Position numbers and translations under genes: made by a program
NCBI RefSeq assembly: GCF_021738965.1
Contig: NZ_JAKKOQ010000006.1
Span: forward strand, 310,001-374,000
Reading direction: 5' to 3'
From: Gordonia zhenghanii
GTDB taxonomy: Bacteria; Actinomycetota; Actinomycetes; Mycobacteriales; Mycobacteriaceae
DNA: 64,000 nucleotides
Notes under the pieces: generated by a model
Seen by the model: the letters and a program-made list of their open reading frames with translations, nothing else
The model's database searches: none
What the model was told of the DNA's origin: nothing
Part shown: piece after piece, positions 48,495 through 59,894 of the stretch
How positions within the stretch are numbered: the stretch's first letter is position 1
Layout: each line of letters starts with the position of its first letter

Positions 48495-50060
48495 CTACAC
48501 CTCGTGGCGGGGGAACACCGGGTACGGCTTCGGGAGCTCCGAGCCCGGTGCCAGACGATCGGTGACGGAGGCGAACGTCCGCGAGTCGGCGTCGATCGCG
48601 AGTAGATCCAACAAGGTCGCGGTGGACGCAGGCATCGCAGGCTGCGCCAGCAACGTCACGATCCGGACCACTTCGGCGCACACGTACAGGACTGTTCCGG
48701 TCCGCTCGAGGTCGGTCTTGGCGAGCTTCCACGGCTCCTGCGCCGAGATGTAGCGGTTCGCGTCGGCCAGCACCGACCACAGCGCTTCCAGGCCCAGATG
48801 AATGGCCTGCGAGTCGAAATGAGCCCGTACCCGCTCGAGCAGACCGTCGGCGGCGTCGAGCAGCGCGCGGTCGTCGGCACCGAACTCGCCCGGCTCCGGG
48901 ACCTGCGACTGGAAGTATTTGCCGATCATCGACAGAGTGCGCTGCGCGAGGTTGCCGTACTCGTTGGCGAGGTCGGCGTTCTTGCGGGAGACGATGGCCT
49001 CCGCCGAATACGAGCCGTCCTGGCCGTACGAGACCTCGCGGAGGAAGAAGTAGCGGACCGGATCGAGGCCGAACTCGTCGATGAGGACATGCGGATCGAC
49101 GACGTTGCCGATCGACTTGCTCATCTTCTCGCCCTTGTTGTTCAAGAAGCCGTGCGCGAACACGCGGCGGGGCACCGGAATGTCCGCGCTCATCAGGAAC
49201 GCAGGCCAGTACACGCAGTGGAACCGGATGATGTCCTTGCCGATGATGTGCAGATCGGCAGGCCAGTAACGCTCCAACGTCTCCGGGTCGTCGGGGAAGC
49301 CGACACCGGTCAGGTAGTTCGTGAGCGCGTCGACCCACACGTACATGACGTGATCGGGGCTGCCCGGGACTTGAACGCCCCAGTCGAAGGTCGTGCGCGA
49401 GATCGACAGGTCGTTGAGTCCGCCCTCGACGAACCGGACCACCTCGTTGCGGCGAGTGTCCGGTCCGATGAACTCCGGGTGCTCGCGGTACAGCTCGAGC
49501 AACGGCTCGGTGTACTTCGAGAGCCGGAAGAAGTAGGTCTGCTCTTCGGTCCACGTCAGCTTGTGGCCGTTCTCGGTGGCGATCCGCTCGCCGTCGTCGT
49601 CGACGCTCGTCTCGTCTTCGGTGAAGAACGCCTCGTCGCGCACGTCGTACCAGCCGGCGTACGAGTCGAGGTAGATGTCGCCCGCGGCCTCCATCCGCTT
49701 CCAGATCTCCTCCGACGCCCGGTGATGGTCGGTGTCGGTGGTACGGATGAACCGGTTCAGATCCGTGCCGAGCGCGGTGTGCAGCGCTTCGAAGCGGTCG
49801 GAGTTGCGACGCGCGAGATCGGCCGTGGACACGCCTTCGGCCTGCGCCGTCTGCTGCATCTTCTGCCCGTGCTCATCGGTGCCCGACTGGAAACGCACGT
49901 CGAAACCGTCGAGGGCCTTGAACCGGGCGAGCACGTCCGCCGAGATGAACTCGTACGCATGCCCGATGTGCGGGGCGCCGTTCGGGTACGCGATGGCGGT
50001 CGTGATGTAGAACGGACGAGCGTGCCCGGGAGATGCGCCTGCGGCGGGAGCGTTGACCAT
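48495..50060 (-). CDS. metG: Methionyl-tRNA synthetase
   Basis: 521 residues, class I aminoacyl-tRNA synthetase. HIGH motif in [16 protein letters not shown] and KMSKS in [13 protein letters not shown] are exact. The zinc-knuckle cysteines of the connecting domain are absent, so it belongs to the short, zinc-free class of MetRS usual in actinobacteria. ATG 50060. The C-terminal anticodon-binding helices end YPVFPRHEV. It matches metS (Rv1007c) and the tatD-rpfB-ksgA-ispE block lies farther on, displaced by a sugar phosphorylase insert. Confidence 0.95.
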   Translation of the reverse strand: MVNAPAAGASPGHARPFYITTAIAYPNGAPHIGHAYEFISADVLARFKALDGFDVRFQSGTDEHGQKMQQTAQAEGVSTADLARRNSDRFEALHTALGTDLNRFIRTTDTDHHRASEEIWKRMEAAGDIYLDSYAGWYDVRDEAFFTEDETSVDDDGERIATENGHKLTWTEEQTYFFRLSKYTEPLLELYREHPEFIGPDTRRNEVVRFVEGGLNDLSISRTTFDWGVQVPGSPDHVMYVWVDALTNYLTGVGFPDDPETLERYWPADLHIIGKDIIRFHCVYWPAFLMSADIPVPRRVFAHGFLNNKGEKMSKSIGNVVDPHVLIDEFGLDPVRYFFLREVSYGQDGSYSAEAIVSRKNADLANEYGNLAQRTLSMIGKYFQSQVPEPGEFGADDRALLDAADGLLERVRAHFDSQAIHLGLEALWSVLADANRYISAQEPWKLAKTDLERTGTVLYVCAEVVRIVTLLAQPAMPASTATLLDLLAIDADSRTFASVTDRLAPGSELPKPYPVFPRHEV

Positions 50061-50091
50061 AGTGTTCCCCAGGATAGTCAGAGCCCGATAG

Positions 50092-52539
50092 TCACAGTGA
50101 GCGGCGGTACGGCTCGCACCCTGCGGGCGCAGCGGGCGGATGCTTCGGCGTCGGTTGCTCGATCGTCTTACGGACCGGGGCGTCGCCGAGGACGAAGCGT
50201 TCGCCGTGGTGCGCCAATTCGATCGTCGGTCCGGACATCAGCCGGTACGTCGCCGACTCGGAGTCGACGGCCACGATGATCCGTGACTCGCGGACCGTCA
50301 TACGGAAGCTCATGTAATTGAGCTGACGGGGGAGTTGCGGCGCGAACGTGATGGTGCCGCCGAAGTCCCGCATACCGCCGAATCCAGCGACGCAGTCGGT
50401 CCACGCGCCCGCGAGCGCCGCGATGTGCAGACCGGACGAGACGTTCGAGTGCAGATCGTGCAGATCGGTGAACACCGATTCGCTCATCAGATCGTAGGCG
50501 AGGTCGAGGTAGCCGACTTCGGCCGCGGTAACTGCTTCGCAGCACGCCGACAGCGACGAGTCGCGCACAGTGATCGGGTAGTAGTAGTCGAAGTTCGCGA
50601 GCTTCTGCGCAGGCGTGAAGTGGTCCCCGAACAGATACATGGCGAACACGAGGTCGGCCTGCTTCACGACCTGTTTGCGATACAGATCGTAATACGGGTA
50701 GTTGAGCAGCAGTGGGTACCTGCCGCGGGAACGCTCGAAGTCCCACGGCGCGAGGAGGGTGAATGCCTCCGACTGCTGGTGGACGCCGAGGGAGTCGTCG
50801 TACGGGATCGCCATGTCGTCGGCGCACGAGGTCCACAGGGCCGTCTCGACTGTGGTGACGCCCAGGCGGCGGGCCACGCTCGGGTGCCGTCCGACGGCGG
50901 TCACCGCGTCCCGCAACGCCTGTTGGGCGGCGAGGTTGGTGAACAGGTTGTTGTTGACGACGGCCGTGTACTCGTCGGGGCCGGTGATCCCGTCGATGCG
51001 GAAGCGGCCGTTGGTGTCGTGGTGACCGAGGCCGGCGAAGAAGCGTGCGATCTCGGTCAGGAGTTCGACGCCGCACTCGATCTCGAAGGCTTCGTCGCCG
51101 GTGGCCCGGATGTACCGGGCCGTGGCGTTCGCGATGTCGGCCGACACGTGGACGCCTGCGGTGCCTGCGGGCCAGTATCCGGAGCACTCGTCGCCGTTGA
51201 TCGACCGCCATGGGAACATCGCTCCGGTCTCGCCGAGTTCGGCTGCGCGCGCTTTGGCCTTGTCCATGGTGCCGTGACGCCATCGGAGCTCTTCGCCTGC
51301 CGCGGCGGGCACCGTGTAGGTGAGCATCGGCAGAACGAACGTCTCGGTGTCCCAGAACGTGTGGCCGTCGTAGCCCGGACCGGTCAGGCCCTTGGCTGGG
51401 ATCGCGCGGGACTGTCCGCGCGCTCCCGCCTGCAACACGTGGAACAGCGAGAAGCGGATCGCCTGCTGCATCTCGGAATCGCCCTCGACCTCGATGTCGG
51501 CGTCGCCCCAGAAGTCGTGGAGGTACTCCTCCTGCTCGGCTTTCAGCGCGTCCCACCCGGTCTCGCGAGCCATCGCGATCGCGGCGTCCACCTGGGCGCG
51601 GAGTGCAGGCACGCTGCGGCGCGCCGACCAGCCGTAGCCCATGAACTTGGTGAGGACGATCTTCGAGCCCTGGGGAACGGCCGCTGCGACAGTGAGCCGG
51701 GCGAGGTCGCCGTCGGCGCGGATCGAGGTGTCGCCGGTGGCGGGCAGTTCGATCTCGTGGTCCATCGCCGCGGCGACCGTCAATGCCGAACGCTTCGTGT
51801 GGTGCACGAGCACCGCTGAATAGTCTTCGCAGTCGGCCAGGTCGGCGACCAGTGGCTTGTCCAGGGCTGCGCTCAGCCGCGGATCGTCGGCGGCGGACTT
51901 GCCGCCGGGGCCGCCGATCGGCTCATTGGCCAGGAGGTCGGATTGCAGCACCAGCTTCATGTCCTCGCCGATCGGCTCCACTTCGTAGCGGATCGCGGCG
52001 ACGGTGCGCTTGGTGAACGAGACGAGCCGTTCGGACCGGATGCGGACGGTGCGGCCGGTCGGCGACGTCCACAGGGTCTCGCGCTTGAGGGTGCCGGTCT
52101 TGAAGTCGAGGACCCGCTCGTGTTCGACGGTGCTGCCGTAACGCAGGTCCATCGGCTCGTCCTCGACGAGGAGGCGGATGATCTTGGCGTCGGTCACGTT
52201 GACGACGGTCTGCCCGGACTCCGGGAATCCATAGCCGCTCTCGGCGTAGGGCAGGTCACGCGTCTCGTAGAAGCCGTTGAGATACGTGCCGGGGACGTCG
52301 ACCGGCTCGCCTTCCTCGAACGTGCCGCGCAGGCCGATGTGACCGTTCGAGAGTGCGAACAGCGCTTCGGTGCGTCCGATGGTGTCGATGTCGAAACCGC
52401 GCCACCGCAGCTCCCACGGGTGCACGTCGAAACCGTGGTCGGGGCGGGTGCCGTGGGTCGGCACATGCATCGTGTCCGAGTGGCTCGAGGTGTCGCCGTG
52501 CGTGGTGTGCACGAGATCGGCGGTGATCGGGTCCGTCAC
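50092..52539 (-). CDS. GH65 family glycoside phosphorylase
   Basis: 815 residues of the GH65 family (maltose, trehalose and kojibiose phosphorylases): N-terminal beta-sandwich ([19 protein letters not shown]), helical barrel with [18 protein letters not shown], the acid Glu in [19 protein letters not shown], and [18 protein letters not shown]. It would split an alpha-glucoside with phosphate into beta-glucose-1-phosphate. GTG 52539 has AAGGAG eight bases upstream. The adjacent beta-phosphoglucomutase converts that product to glucose-6-phosphate. Same pairing as Rv3400-Rv3401; which sugar is used is unknown. Confidence 0.92.
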   Translation of the reverse strand: MTDPITADLVHTTHGDTSSHSDTMHVPTHGTRPDHGFDVHPWELRWRGFDIDTIGRTEALFALSNGHIGLRGTFEEGEPVDVPGTYLNGFYETRDLPYAESGYGFPESGQTVVNVTDAKIIRLLVEDEPMDLRYGSTVEHERVLDFKTGTLKRETLWTSPTGRTVRIRSERLVSFTKRTVAAIRYEVEPIGEDMKLVLQSDLLANEPIGGPGGKSAADDPRLSAALDKPLVADLADCEDYSAVLVHHTKRSALTVAAAMDHEIELPATGDTSIRADGDLARLTVAAAVPQGSKIVLTKFMGYGWSARRSVPALRAQVDAAIAMARETGWDALKAEQEEYLHDFWGDADIEVEGDSEMQQAIRFSLFHVLQAGARGQSRAIPAKGLTGPGYDGHTFWDTETFVLPMLTYTVPAAAGEELRWRHGTMDKAKARAAELGETGAMFPWRSINGDECSGYWPAGTAGVHVSADIANATARYIRATGDEAFEIECGVELLTEIARFFAGLGHHDTNGRFRIDGITGPDEYTAVVNNNLFTNLAAQQALRDAVTAVGRHPSVARRLGVTTVETALWTSCADDMAIPYDDSLGVHQQSEAFTLLAPWDFERSRGRYPLLLNYPYYDLYRKQVVKQADLVFAMYLFGDHFTPAQKLANFDYYYPITVRDSSLSACCEAVTAAEVGYLDLAYDLMSESVFTDLHDLHSNVSSGLHIAALAGAWTDCVAGFGGMRDFGGTITFAPQLPRQLNYMSFRMTVRESRIIVAVDSESATYRLMSGPTIELAHHGERFVLGDAPVRKTIEQPTPKHPPAAPAGCEPYRRSL

Positions 52540-52552
52540 TGGCGGGACTCCT

Positions 52553-53257
52553 TCAGCTCTGCAGGAGGTCGTCGAGGTCTGTCACGACGATAGAGGCGCC
52601 GGCGGCTCGCATCGAGTCGGCCTGGTCGCCGCCGACGCGATCGATGCCGACGATGTAGCCGAACGCGCCCGCCGCTCCGGCGGCCACCCCGGAGATCGCG
52701 TCCTCGAAGACGGCGGCCTGCGCAGGGGCGACGCCCATGAGTTCGGCCCCGCGCTCGTACGAGTCGGGGGCGGGCTTGCCCGCGAGGTGTTCGTCGACGA
52801 TTGTGTTCCCGTCCACGCGATGTTCGACGAACCGGGACAGGTCCGCCGCGTCGAGGACCCGCGCGCCGTTCTTCGACGACGTGACCACGGCGATCCGCAG
52901 GCCGGCCTCGAGTGCAGCGTTCAGGTACCGCACCGAGCCGGGGTACGCGGTTACTCCGTCGCTGTCGAGGACGTCGAGGAACTCGGTGTTCTTGGCTTCG
53001 GCGATCGCTTCGACGGTGGCGTCGTCGACCTCGATGCCCCGCGAGTCGAGGAAACTACGGACCCCGTCCAGGCGTGGCCGCCCGTCGACGTAGGCGAGGT
53101 AGTCGTGGTCGGTGAACGGTCCGGACTCGGCCCCGCGTTCGGTGAGGAACGCGTCGAACGCGTTCTTCCACGCGGACTTGTGGAGGACGGCGGTCGTCGT
53201 GAGGACCCCGTCCAGGTCGAAGAGTGCAACGGTGATGTCGTCAGGTAGTCCCAGCAC
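52553..53257 (-). CDS. pgmB: Beta-phosphoglucomutase
   Basis: 234 residues, HAD superfamily. Nucleophile D14 and general acid D16 are in FDLDGVLTTT; Ser/Thr motif VTSSKNG; Lys in HLAGKPAPDSY; acidic loop VFEDAISGVAAG. It isomerises beta-glucose-1-phosphate to glucose-6-phosphate, feeding the product of the GH65 enzyme encoded 13 bases downstream into glycolysis. GTG 53257 start. The pair is inserted between metG and tatD relative to M. tuberculosis. Confidence 0.92.
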   Translation of the reverse strand: MLGLPDDITVALFDLDGVLTTTAVLHKSAWKNAFDAFLTERGAESGPFTDHDYLAYVDGRPRLDGVRSFLDSRGIEVDDATVEAIAEAKNTEFLDVLDSDGVTAYPGSVRYLNAALEAGLRIAVVTSSKNGARVLDAADLSRFVEHRVDGNTIVDEHLAGKPAPDSYERGAELMGVAPAQAAVFEDAISGVAAGAAGAFGYIVGIDRVGGDQADSMRAAGASIVVTDLDDLLQS

Positions 53258-53291
53258 TGCTCAAACGCTACCCGTACGTCACACTGGGTGC

Positions 53292-54146
53292 ATGCTCCGA
53301 ACACGCGATTTCCGCCAGGTCGACGTCTTCACTGCACTTCCGGCACTGGGTAATCCGGTGGCCGTCGTCTTCGATGCGGACGACCTCACCGAGGACCGAA
53401 TGGCGGCGTTCGCTCGGTGGACGAACCTGTCGGAGACCACATTCGTCCAGTCGCCGACCGATGAGCGCGCCGACTATCGGTTGCGGATCTTCACTCCGAC
53501 CGGAGAGCTGCCGTTCGCCGGGCATCCGACGCTCGGGTCCGCCCACGCGTGGCTGCGTCGAGTCGGCGTGTCCACCTCCGGCTCGGTCATCCAGGAATGC
53601 GGGATCGGTCTTGTGGAGATCGCGCCGACCCCGGAGGGGCTGGCGTTCGCGGCGCCTCCGCTCCTCCGGTCCGGTCCGCCGGACGAGCAGACATTGCGCC
53701 AGGCGGCGAGGGGGCTCGGCATCGCGGAGACCGAGATCGTCGCGGCGAACTGGGTGGTGAACGGTCCGCAGTGGCTCGGCGTCATGCTCTCCAGCGGAGC
53801 CGAGGTACTGGCGCTGCGCCCGGACTTCGGTGCGCTGGGCGATCTGGAAGTAGGCGTGATCGCACCGTGGGCCGATGAGGAGGCGCAGGCACGCGGCGCC
53901 GACTACGAGGTCCGCGCGTTTGCACCCGGCCTCGGGGTCGGCGAGGATCCGGTCACCGGCAGTCTCAACGCCGGGCTCGCGGTGTGGCTGTGCGGAAGCC
54001 GACGGGCTCCGGCGTCGTACGTGGCCGCACAGGGCACTGCACTCGGGCGTGCCGGGCGTGTGCAGATCCGCACCGACACCACGACCGGCGCCGTCTGGGT
54101 GGGCGGTTCGAGCGTCACAGTCGTATCGGGCACAGTGGACCTGTGA
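53292..54146 (+). CDS. PhzF-family isomerase/epimerase
   Basis: 284 residues with the duplicated diaminopimelate-epimerase-like fold. Family motifs: FRQVDVFTALPALGNPVAVV, NLSETTFV (catalytic Glu), IFTPTGELPFAGHPTLGSAH and VGEDPVTGSLNAGLAVWL. PhzF in pseudomonads isomerises a phenazine precursor, but most members have unknown reactions and there is no phenazine cluster here. ATG 53292, divergent from pgmB by 34 bases. The stop overlaps tatD (GTGA). Confidence 0.9.
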   Translation: MLRTRDFRQVDVFTALPALGNPVAVVFDADDLTEDRMAAFARWTNLSETTFVQSPTDERADYRLRIFTPTGELPFAGHPTLGSAHAWLRRVGVSTSGSVIQECGIGLVEIAPTPEGLAFAAPPLLRSGPPDEQTLRQAARGLGIAETEIVAANWVVNGPQWLGVMLSSGAEVLALRPDFGALGDLEVGVIAPWADEEAQARGADYEVRAFAPGLGVGEDPVTGSLNAGLAVWLCGSRRAPASYVAAQGTALGRAGRVQIRTDTTTGAVWVGGSSVTVVSGTVDL

Positions 54147-54994
54147 GTTCAAGCAAGAAGGACAAGCGACGCCAGCCGCCGCCCGATCCGACGCCGTTGC
54201 CCGGTCTCATCGACGCGCACACGCACCTCGCCGCCTGCGGTGGCCGCACGGCAGACGACGTCAGCGCGATCCTCGACCACGCCGAGGCGGTCGGCGTCTC
54301 GCACGTGGTGACCGTCGCTGACGACATGGTCGACGCGCGCTGGGCTCTCGAGGCCGCGCACTGGGACTCCCGAGCGTTCGCTGCGGTCGGACTGCATCCG
54401 ACGCACGCCGCCGATCTCGACGATGCGGCCCGCGCCGAACTCGAGACGATGGTCGCCGACGAACGGGTCGTCGCGATCGGGGAGACGGGGCTGGACTACT
54501 ACTGGACGACGCGGTCGGACGACTGCGCGGACCCGTCTGTGCAGAAGGACGCGTTCGCCTGGCACATCGACCTCGCCAAGCGCACTGGCAAGACGCTGAT
54601 GATCCACAACCGGGAAGCCGATCGCGATCTGCTCGACGTGCTCGCCGCCGAGGGCAGCCCGGACACGGTCGTGATGCACTGCTTCTCCGGAGATCGTGCG
54701 ATCGCCGCCGAATGTGTAGATCGAAACTATTACTTGAGCTTTTCCGGAACTGTGACCTTCGCCAACTCGGACGAATTACGTGCCGCGGCCGACATCACCC
54801 CGACGAGGCTGATGCTCGTGGAGACCGATGCCCCCTTCCTGACCCCGCATCCCTACCGTGGCCAGCGGAATCAGTCGTACTGCCTCCCGTACACAGCGCG
54901 CGGGCTTGCGGCTGTGAAGAGGCTCGCGGATGAGGAGATCGCGGAGATTCTGGGCGCGAACGCGGCACGGGCGTACTCGCTGCCGTTGCGATAA
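54143..54994 (+). CDS. tatD: TatD-family metal-dependent deoxyribonuclease
   Basis: 283 residues, TIM-barrel metalloenzyme. Metal ligands: DAHTHLAACGG, GETGLDYYW, MIHNREADRD, MHCFSG, and VETDAPFLTPHPYRGQRNQ. It removes bases from DNA 3' ends and may repair oxidised DNA. GTG 54143 overlaps the phzF stop; the basic, Pro-rich first 20 residues are less conserved. It is Rv1008 in order and stands 55 bases upstream of rpfB. Confidence 0.93.
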   Translation: MSSSKKDKRRQPPPDPTPLPGLIDAHTHLAACGGRTADDVSAILDHAEAVGVSHVVTVADDMVDARWALEAAHWDSRAFAAVGLHPTHAADLDDAARAELETMVADERVVAIGETGLDYYWTTRSDDCADPSVQKDAFAWHIDLAKRTGKTLMIHNREADRDLLDVLAAEGSPDTVVMHCFSGDRAIAAECVDRNYYLSFSGTVTFANSDELRAAADITPTRLMLVETDAPFLTPHPYRGQRNQSYCLPYTARGLAAVKRLADEEIAEILGANAARAYSLPLR

Positions 54995-55046
54995 CCACCA
55001 CCTGTTCGTTACCGTATCGTGATCCCGGAACTAGTCAGGATGTTGA

Positions 55047-56162
<1,116 letters not shown>

Positions 56163-56199
56163 CCGACTGACCGTCGGGCCCCGTCTATCCTCAAGGTCT

Positions 56200-57081
56200 A
56201 TGCCTCCTCGACTCCTCGGCCCCTCTGAGATCCGTGCGCTGGCCGCGGAACTGGACGTCCGACCCACGAAGACACTCGGACAGAACTTCGTCCATGACGC
56301 GAACACCGTCCGGCGGATCGTCGCGTCGTCCCGAGTCGACTCCGACGACGTCGTGCTCGAAGTCGGTCCGGGGCTCGGGTCTCTGACGTTGGCGTTGCTG
56401 GGTACCGCGGGCCGTGTGGTCGCGGTCGAGATCGACCCGAAGCTGGCGGCGCGTCTTCCGCAGACAGTCGCGGAGTACGCGCCGGACGACGCGGACCGCC
56501 TCGACGTCGTCACCGCGGACGCCCTCGCCGTCGAACCCGAGGACCTCCCTGTCGCGCCGACGGCGCTGGTCGCGAACCTCCCGTACAACGTGGCGGTCCC
56601 CGTTCTGTTGAATCTGATGGCTCGGTTCCCGACCCTGCACACGGCGCTCGTCATGGTGCAGGCCGAGGTTGCCGATCGTCTCGCCGCGACGCCTGGCGGA
56701 CGTATCTACGGAGTGCCGAGCGTCAAAGCCCGGTATTACGGCGACGTCACCCGCGCCGGTTCGATCGGCAAGCATGTCTTCTGGCCGGAGCCGAAGATCG
56801 AGTCGGGACTCGTGCGCATCGAGCGGACCGACCGATTCGGGACGGATCCGGAGCATCGCCGACGGACGTTCGCGGCCGTCGATGCGGCATTCGCCCAGCG
56901 TCGGAAGACGATGCGCTCGGCGTTGGCGTCGTGGGCCGGAAGCCCGGCTCGCGCCGAGGAACTCCTTCGTGCCGCCGACATCGATCCCCAGATCCGTGGC
57001 GAACGGCTCGCCGTCGACGACTTCGTCCGACTCGCCGACCTCGCGGAGTCGGCCGACCCGGCAGATATCCTCGAACCATGA
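56200..57081 (+). CDS. ksgA: 16S rRNA dimethyladenosine transferase KsgA/RsmA
   Basis: 293 residues. It dimethylates two adenosines near the 3' end of 16S rRNA during 30S maturation. Motifs: [34 protein letters not shown] (SAM site), VVTADAL and [15 protein letters not shown] (NLPY catalytic). ATG 56200 follows rpfB by 37 bases with AAGG a few bases before. Stop overlaps ispE ATG (ATGA). In mycobacteria rpfB-ksgA-ispE are co-transcribed. Confidence 0.96.
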   Translation: MPPRLLGPSEIRALAAELDVRPTKTLGQNFVHDANTVRRIVASSRVDSDDVVLEVGPGLGSLTLALLGTAGRVVAVEIDPKLAARLPQTVAEYAPDDADRLDVVTADALAVEPEDLPVAPTALVANLPYNVAVPVLLNLMARFPTLHTALVMVQAEVADRLAATPGGRIYGVPSVKARYYGDVTRAGSIGKHVFWPEPKIESGLVRIERTDRFGTDPEHRRRTFAAVDAAFAQRRKTMRSALASWAGSPARAEELLRAADIDPQIRGERLAVDDFVRLADLAESADPADILEP

Positions 57082-58007
57082 TGATCGGCGGAGCCACCGC
57101 ACGCGTCCCCGCCAAGATCAACCTGCATCTGGGCGTCGGACCGCTGCGAGACGACGGTTTCCATGAACTGTCCACGGTGTTCTGCGCGCTCGGCCTGTTC
57201 GACGACGTCACGATCCGACCTGCCGACGAACTGACCGTCACCGTCACCGGCGAGAATCGCCGCACGGTCCCGTCGGACACGTCGAATCTCGCGGCCAAGG
57301 CTGTCATCGCGTTGGCCGAGAAGATCGGCCGTGAACCGAACGTCGCGGTCACCATCGACAAACACATTCCCGTGGCAGGCGGGATGGCGGGCGGTTCGGC
57401 GGACGCCGCCGGTGCGCTGGTCGCGGCGGCCCGACTCTGGCGCGTCGACCTGCCGCGTACGGACCTTCTCGAGATCGCGGCCACGCTCGGTTCGGACGTC
57501 CCGTTCTCGCTGACCGGTGGAGCGGCCCTCGGCACCGGGCGCGGCGAGAAACTGCTGCCCGTCCTGCATCGCGGCGAATTCCATTGGGTGCTCGCGGTGT
57601 CGGGGACGGGGCTGTCGACGCCCGACGTCTACCGCGAGCTCGACCGGCTGCGCGCCGCAGGCGACCGTACAGCCGACGCCTTGACCACCCGCCCAGACGA
57701 GCTGATGGTGGCTGTCGCGTCCGGCGACGTGCATGCGGTGGCCCCGTTGCTTCACAATGATCTTCAGCCCGCCGCATTGTCGTTGCAGCCGTTGTTGCGC
57801 CGGACGCTGAGGGCGGGACGTGAAGCCGGCGCACTGGCGGGCATCGTCTCCGGGTCGGGACCGACCTGCGCCTTCTTGTGTGCCGACCCCGACGCTGCGG
57901 TCCGGGTCGCCGCGGAGCTGTCCGGTTCGGGCGTGGCCAAAGCGGTGCGCACCGCGTCCGGACCCGTGGCGGGGGCCAGACTGGTACCTGTCGACGGTTC
58001 CCGTTGA
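57078..58007 (+). CDS. ispE: 4-diphosphocytidyl-2-C-methyl-D-erythritol kinase
   Basis: 309 residues, GHMP kinase; it phosphorylates CDP-methylerythritol in the MEP isoprenoid pathway, needed for polyprenyl phosphates and menaquinone. Motifs: [23 protein letters not shown] loop [20 protein letters not shown], and [12 protein letters not shown]. It is coupled to ksgA by ATGA; ATG 57078 or 57081. Rv1011 in order. An ABC-F gene follows 30 bases later. Confidence 0.96.
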   Translation: MMIGGATARVPAKINLHLGVGPLRDDGFHELSTVFCALGLFDDVTIRPADELTVTVTGENRRTVPSDTSNLAAKAVIALAEKIGREPNVAVTIDKHIPVAGGMAGGSADAAGALVAAARLWRVDLPRTDLLEIAATLGSDVPFSLTGGAALGTGRGEKLLPVLHRGEFHWVLAVSGTGLSTPDVYRELDRLRAAGDRTADALTTRPDELMVAVASGDVHAVAPLLHNDLQPAALSLQPLLRRTLRAGREAGALAGIVSGSGPTCAFLCADPDAAVRVAAELSGSGVAKAVRTASGPVAGARLVPVDGSR

Positions 58008-58037
58008 CTGCACACGACGACGCACGAGGAACGGAAT

Positions 58038-59879
58038 ATGGCTTCGGTCAACAACGGCACTAACACCGCACTGATCACCGCCGAGCGGGTCAGCAAGAGC
58101 TTCGGCATCAAACCGCTGCTCGACGAGGTGAGCGTCGGCGTCCACGAGGGCGAACGGATCGGCGTCGTCGGACTCAACGGCGGCGGCAAGACGACGCTGC
58201 TCGAGATCATCGCCGGAATCACCGAACCCGACGAGGGACGCGTGTCCCGGGTCGGTGGGGCGGTGGTCGCGACGGTCACTCAGCGCGGCGAGATGCCTGC
58301 GGACCGGACGGTCGCCGACATCGTCGTCGGTGTCGGGGTCGCCGAGCACGAGTGGGCGTCGGATCCGCGGATCCGCGGGATCATCGAAGGAATCGGCGTC
58401 GACGGACTCCTCGACCGCGAGGTGGGACAACTGTCCGGCGGACAGCGTCGTCGTACTGCGCTGGCGGCAGCGCTCGTCACCGATGCCGACCTCCTGATCC
58501 TCGACGAGCCGACCAACCACCTCGACATCGAAGGCGTGCACTGGCTGGCCGAACACCTGACCAGTCGTCGCAGCGCGTTGATCGTCGTGACGCACGACCG
58601 CTGGTTCCTCGACACCATCGCGACCCGCACCTGGGAGGTCCATTCGGGCCGCGTCGACGAGTACGACGGCGGCTACAACGACTGGGTCTTCGCCCGCGCC
58701 GAGCGCGCACGGCAGGCCGACGCGGCCGAGGAACGTCGCCGCAACCTGGCGCGTAAGGAACTCGCGTGGCTGCGACGCGGTGCGCCGGCCAGGACGTCCA
58801 AGCCGAAGTACCGGATCGAGGCCGCCGAGAAGCTGATCTCCGACGTTCCGCCGCCACGTGACACGGTCGCGCTGTCGTCGTTCGCCAAACGCCGTCTCGG
58901 ACGCGTGGCCATCGAACTGGAGAACGCGCGGCTCACCACCCCGTCGTCGGACGGCGAACCGGGTCGAGTCCTGTTGGACGACACGACGTGGCGTCTCGCG
59001 CCCGGCGAGCGGATCGGTCTCGTCGGCGTCAACGGCTCCGGGAAGACGACCCTGCTGCGCGCTCTCGCAGGCGACGTCTCCGTGGAGCCGGGCAAACGCA
59101 TCGAAGGCAAGACGGTCTCGATCGGCTGGCTGCGGCAGGAACTCGACGACCTCGACGAGTCGCTGCGGTTGATCGACGTCGTCGAGGGCGTCGCCGGACA
59201 CATCATGTTGGGCGACAAAGAGATCTCGGCGAGCCAGCTCGCCGAACGACTCGGCTTCTCGCCCGCACGGCAGCGCACACCGGTCGGCGATCTGTCCGGC
59301 GGCGAACGTCGTCGCCTGCAGTTCACCGCAGTCCTGATGAGCGAGCCCAACGTGCTGCTGCTCGACGAGCCGACCAACGACCTGGACATCGACACCTTGC
59401 AACAGGTCGAGGACCTTCTCGACTCCTGGGCGGGCACCCTCGTCGTCATCAGCCACGACCGCTACCTGATCGAGCGGATCTGCGACTCCACGTGGGCGCT
59501 GTTCGGCGACGGCGAGCTGACGAACCTGCCGCGCGGCATCGAGCAGTACCTCGAACGGCGAATCGCCGACGACAAGAAGCCCGCCAAGGCCTCGGCGAAG
59601 GCGTCGCCGTCGGGCACGAAGACGAACGGCGACACCTCGTCCGGCGACAGTACGGTGACGCCGGCGCAGCATCAGGCGGCGCGCAAGGAGTTCAACGCCG
59701 TCGAGCGCAAGATGGAGAAGCTGTCCTCGCAGGTCGCGAAGTTGCACGAGAAGATGGCCGAGCACGACCAGAGCGATTACGCGGGGCTCGGCGATCTCAC
59801 CGAGAAGGTGCGGGCGGCAGAGGCCGAGACCGAGCAGCTCGAAGAGCGTTGGCTGGAGCTTTCGGAGATAGTCGGCTGA
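58038..59879 (+). CDS. ABC-F family ATPase (Uup-like)
   Basis: 613 residues with two ATPase domains and no membrane part. Domain 1: VGLNGGGKTTLLE, LSGGQRRRTALA, LLILDEPTNHLD. Domain 2: VGVNGSGKTTLLRA, LSGGERRRLQF, LLLDEPTNDLD. A charged linker holds them together, and the C-terminal region (about 530-613) is a coiled coil as in Uup. ABC-F proteins bind the ribosome E site and help stalled or antibiotic-blocked ribosomes; Uup also binds DNA. ATG 58038 with GAGGAACGG upstream. It is probably co-transcribed with ispE. Confidence 0.9.
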   Translation: MASVNNGTNTALITAERVSKSFGIKPLLDEVSVGVHEGERIGVVGLNGGGKTTLLEIIAGITEPDEGRVSRVGGAVVATVTQRGEMPADRTVADIVVGVGVAEHEWASDPRIRGIIEGIGVDGLLDREVGQLSGGQRRRTALAAALVTDADLLILDEPTNHLDIEGVHWLAEHLTSRRSALIVVTHDRWFLDTIATRTWEVHSGRVDEYDGGYNDWVFARAERARQADAAEERRRNLARKELAWLRRGAPARTSKPKYRIEAAEKLISDVPPPRDTVALSSFAKRRLGRVAIELENARLTTPSSDGEPGRVLLDDTTWRLAPGERIGLVGVNGSGKTTLLRALAGDVSVEPGKRIEGKTVSIGWLRQELDDLDESLRLIDVVEGVAGHIMLGDKEISASQLAERLGFSPARQRTPVGDLSGGERRRLQFTAVLMSEPNVLLLDEPTNDLDIDTLQQVEDLLDSWAGTLVVISHDRYLIERICDSTWALFGDGELTNLPRGIEQYLERRIADDKKPAKASAKASPSGTKTNGDTSSGDSTVTPAQHQAARKEFNAVERKMEKLSSQVAKLHEKMAEHDQSDYAGLGDLTEKVRAAEAETEQLEERWLELSEIVG

Positions 59880-59894
59880 CGTAGCGTGGTCACC

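Noticed and set aside
47308-49554. One long frame covering pabB and most of metG
   Set aside because: Only the part before about 48492 reads as PabB; the rest is metG in the wrong frame.
53292-54146. Phenazine biosynthesis gene
   Set aside because: PhzF-family proteins are widespread without phenazine; no other phz gene in the window.
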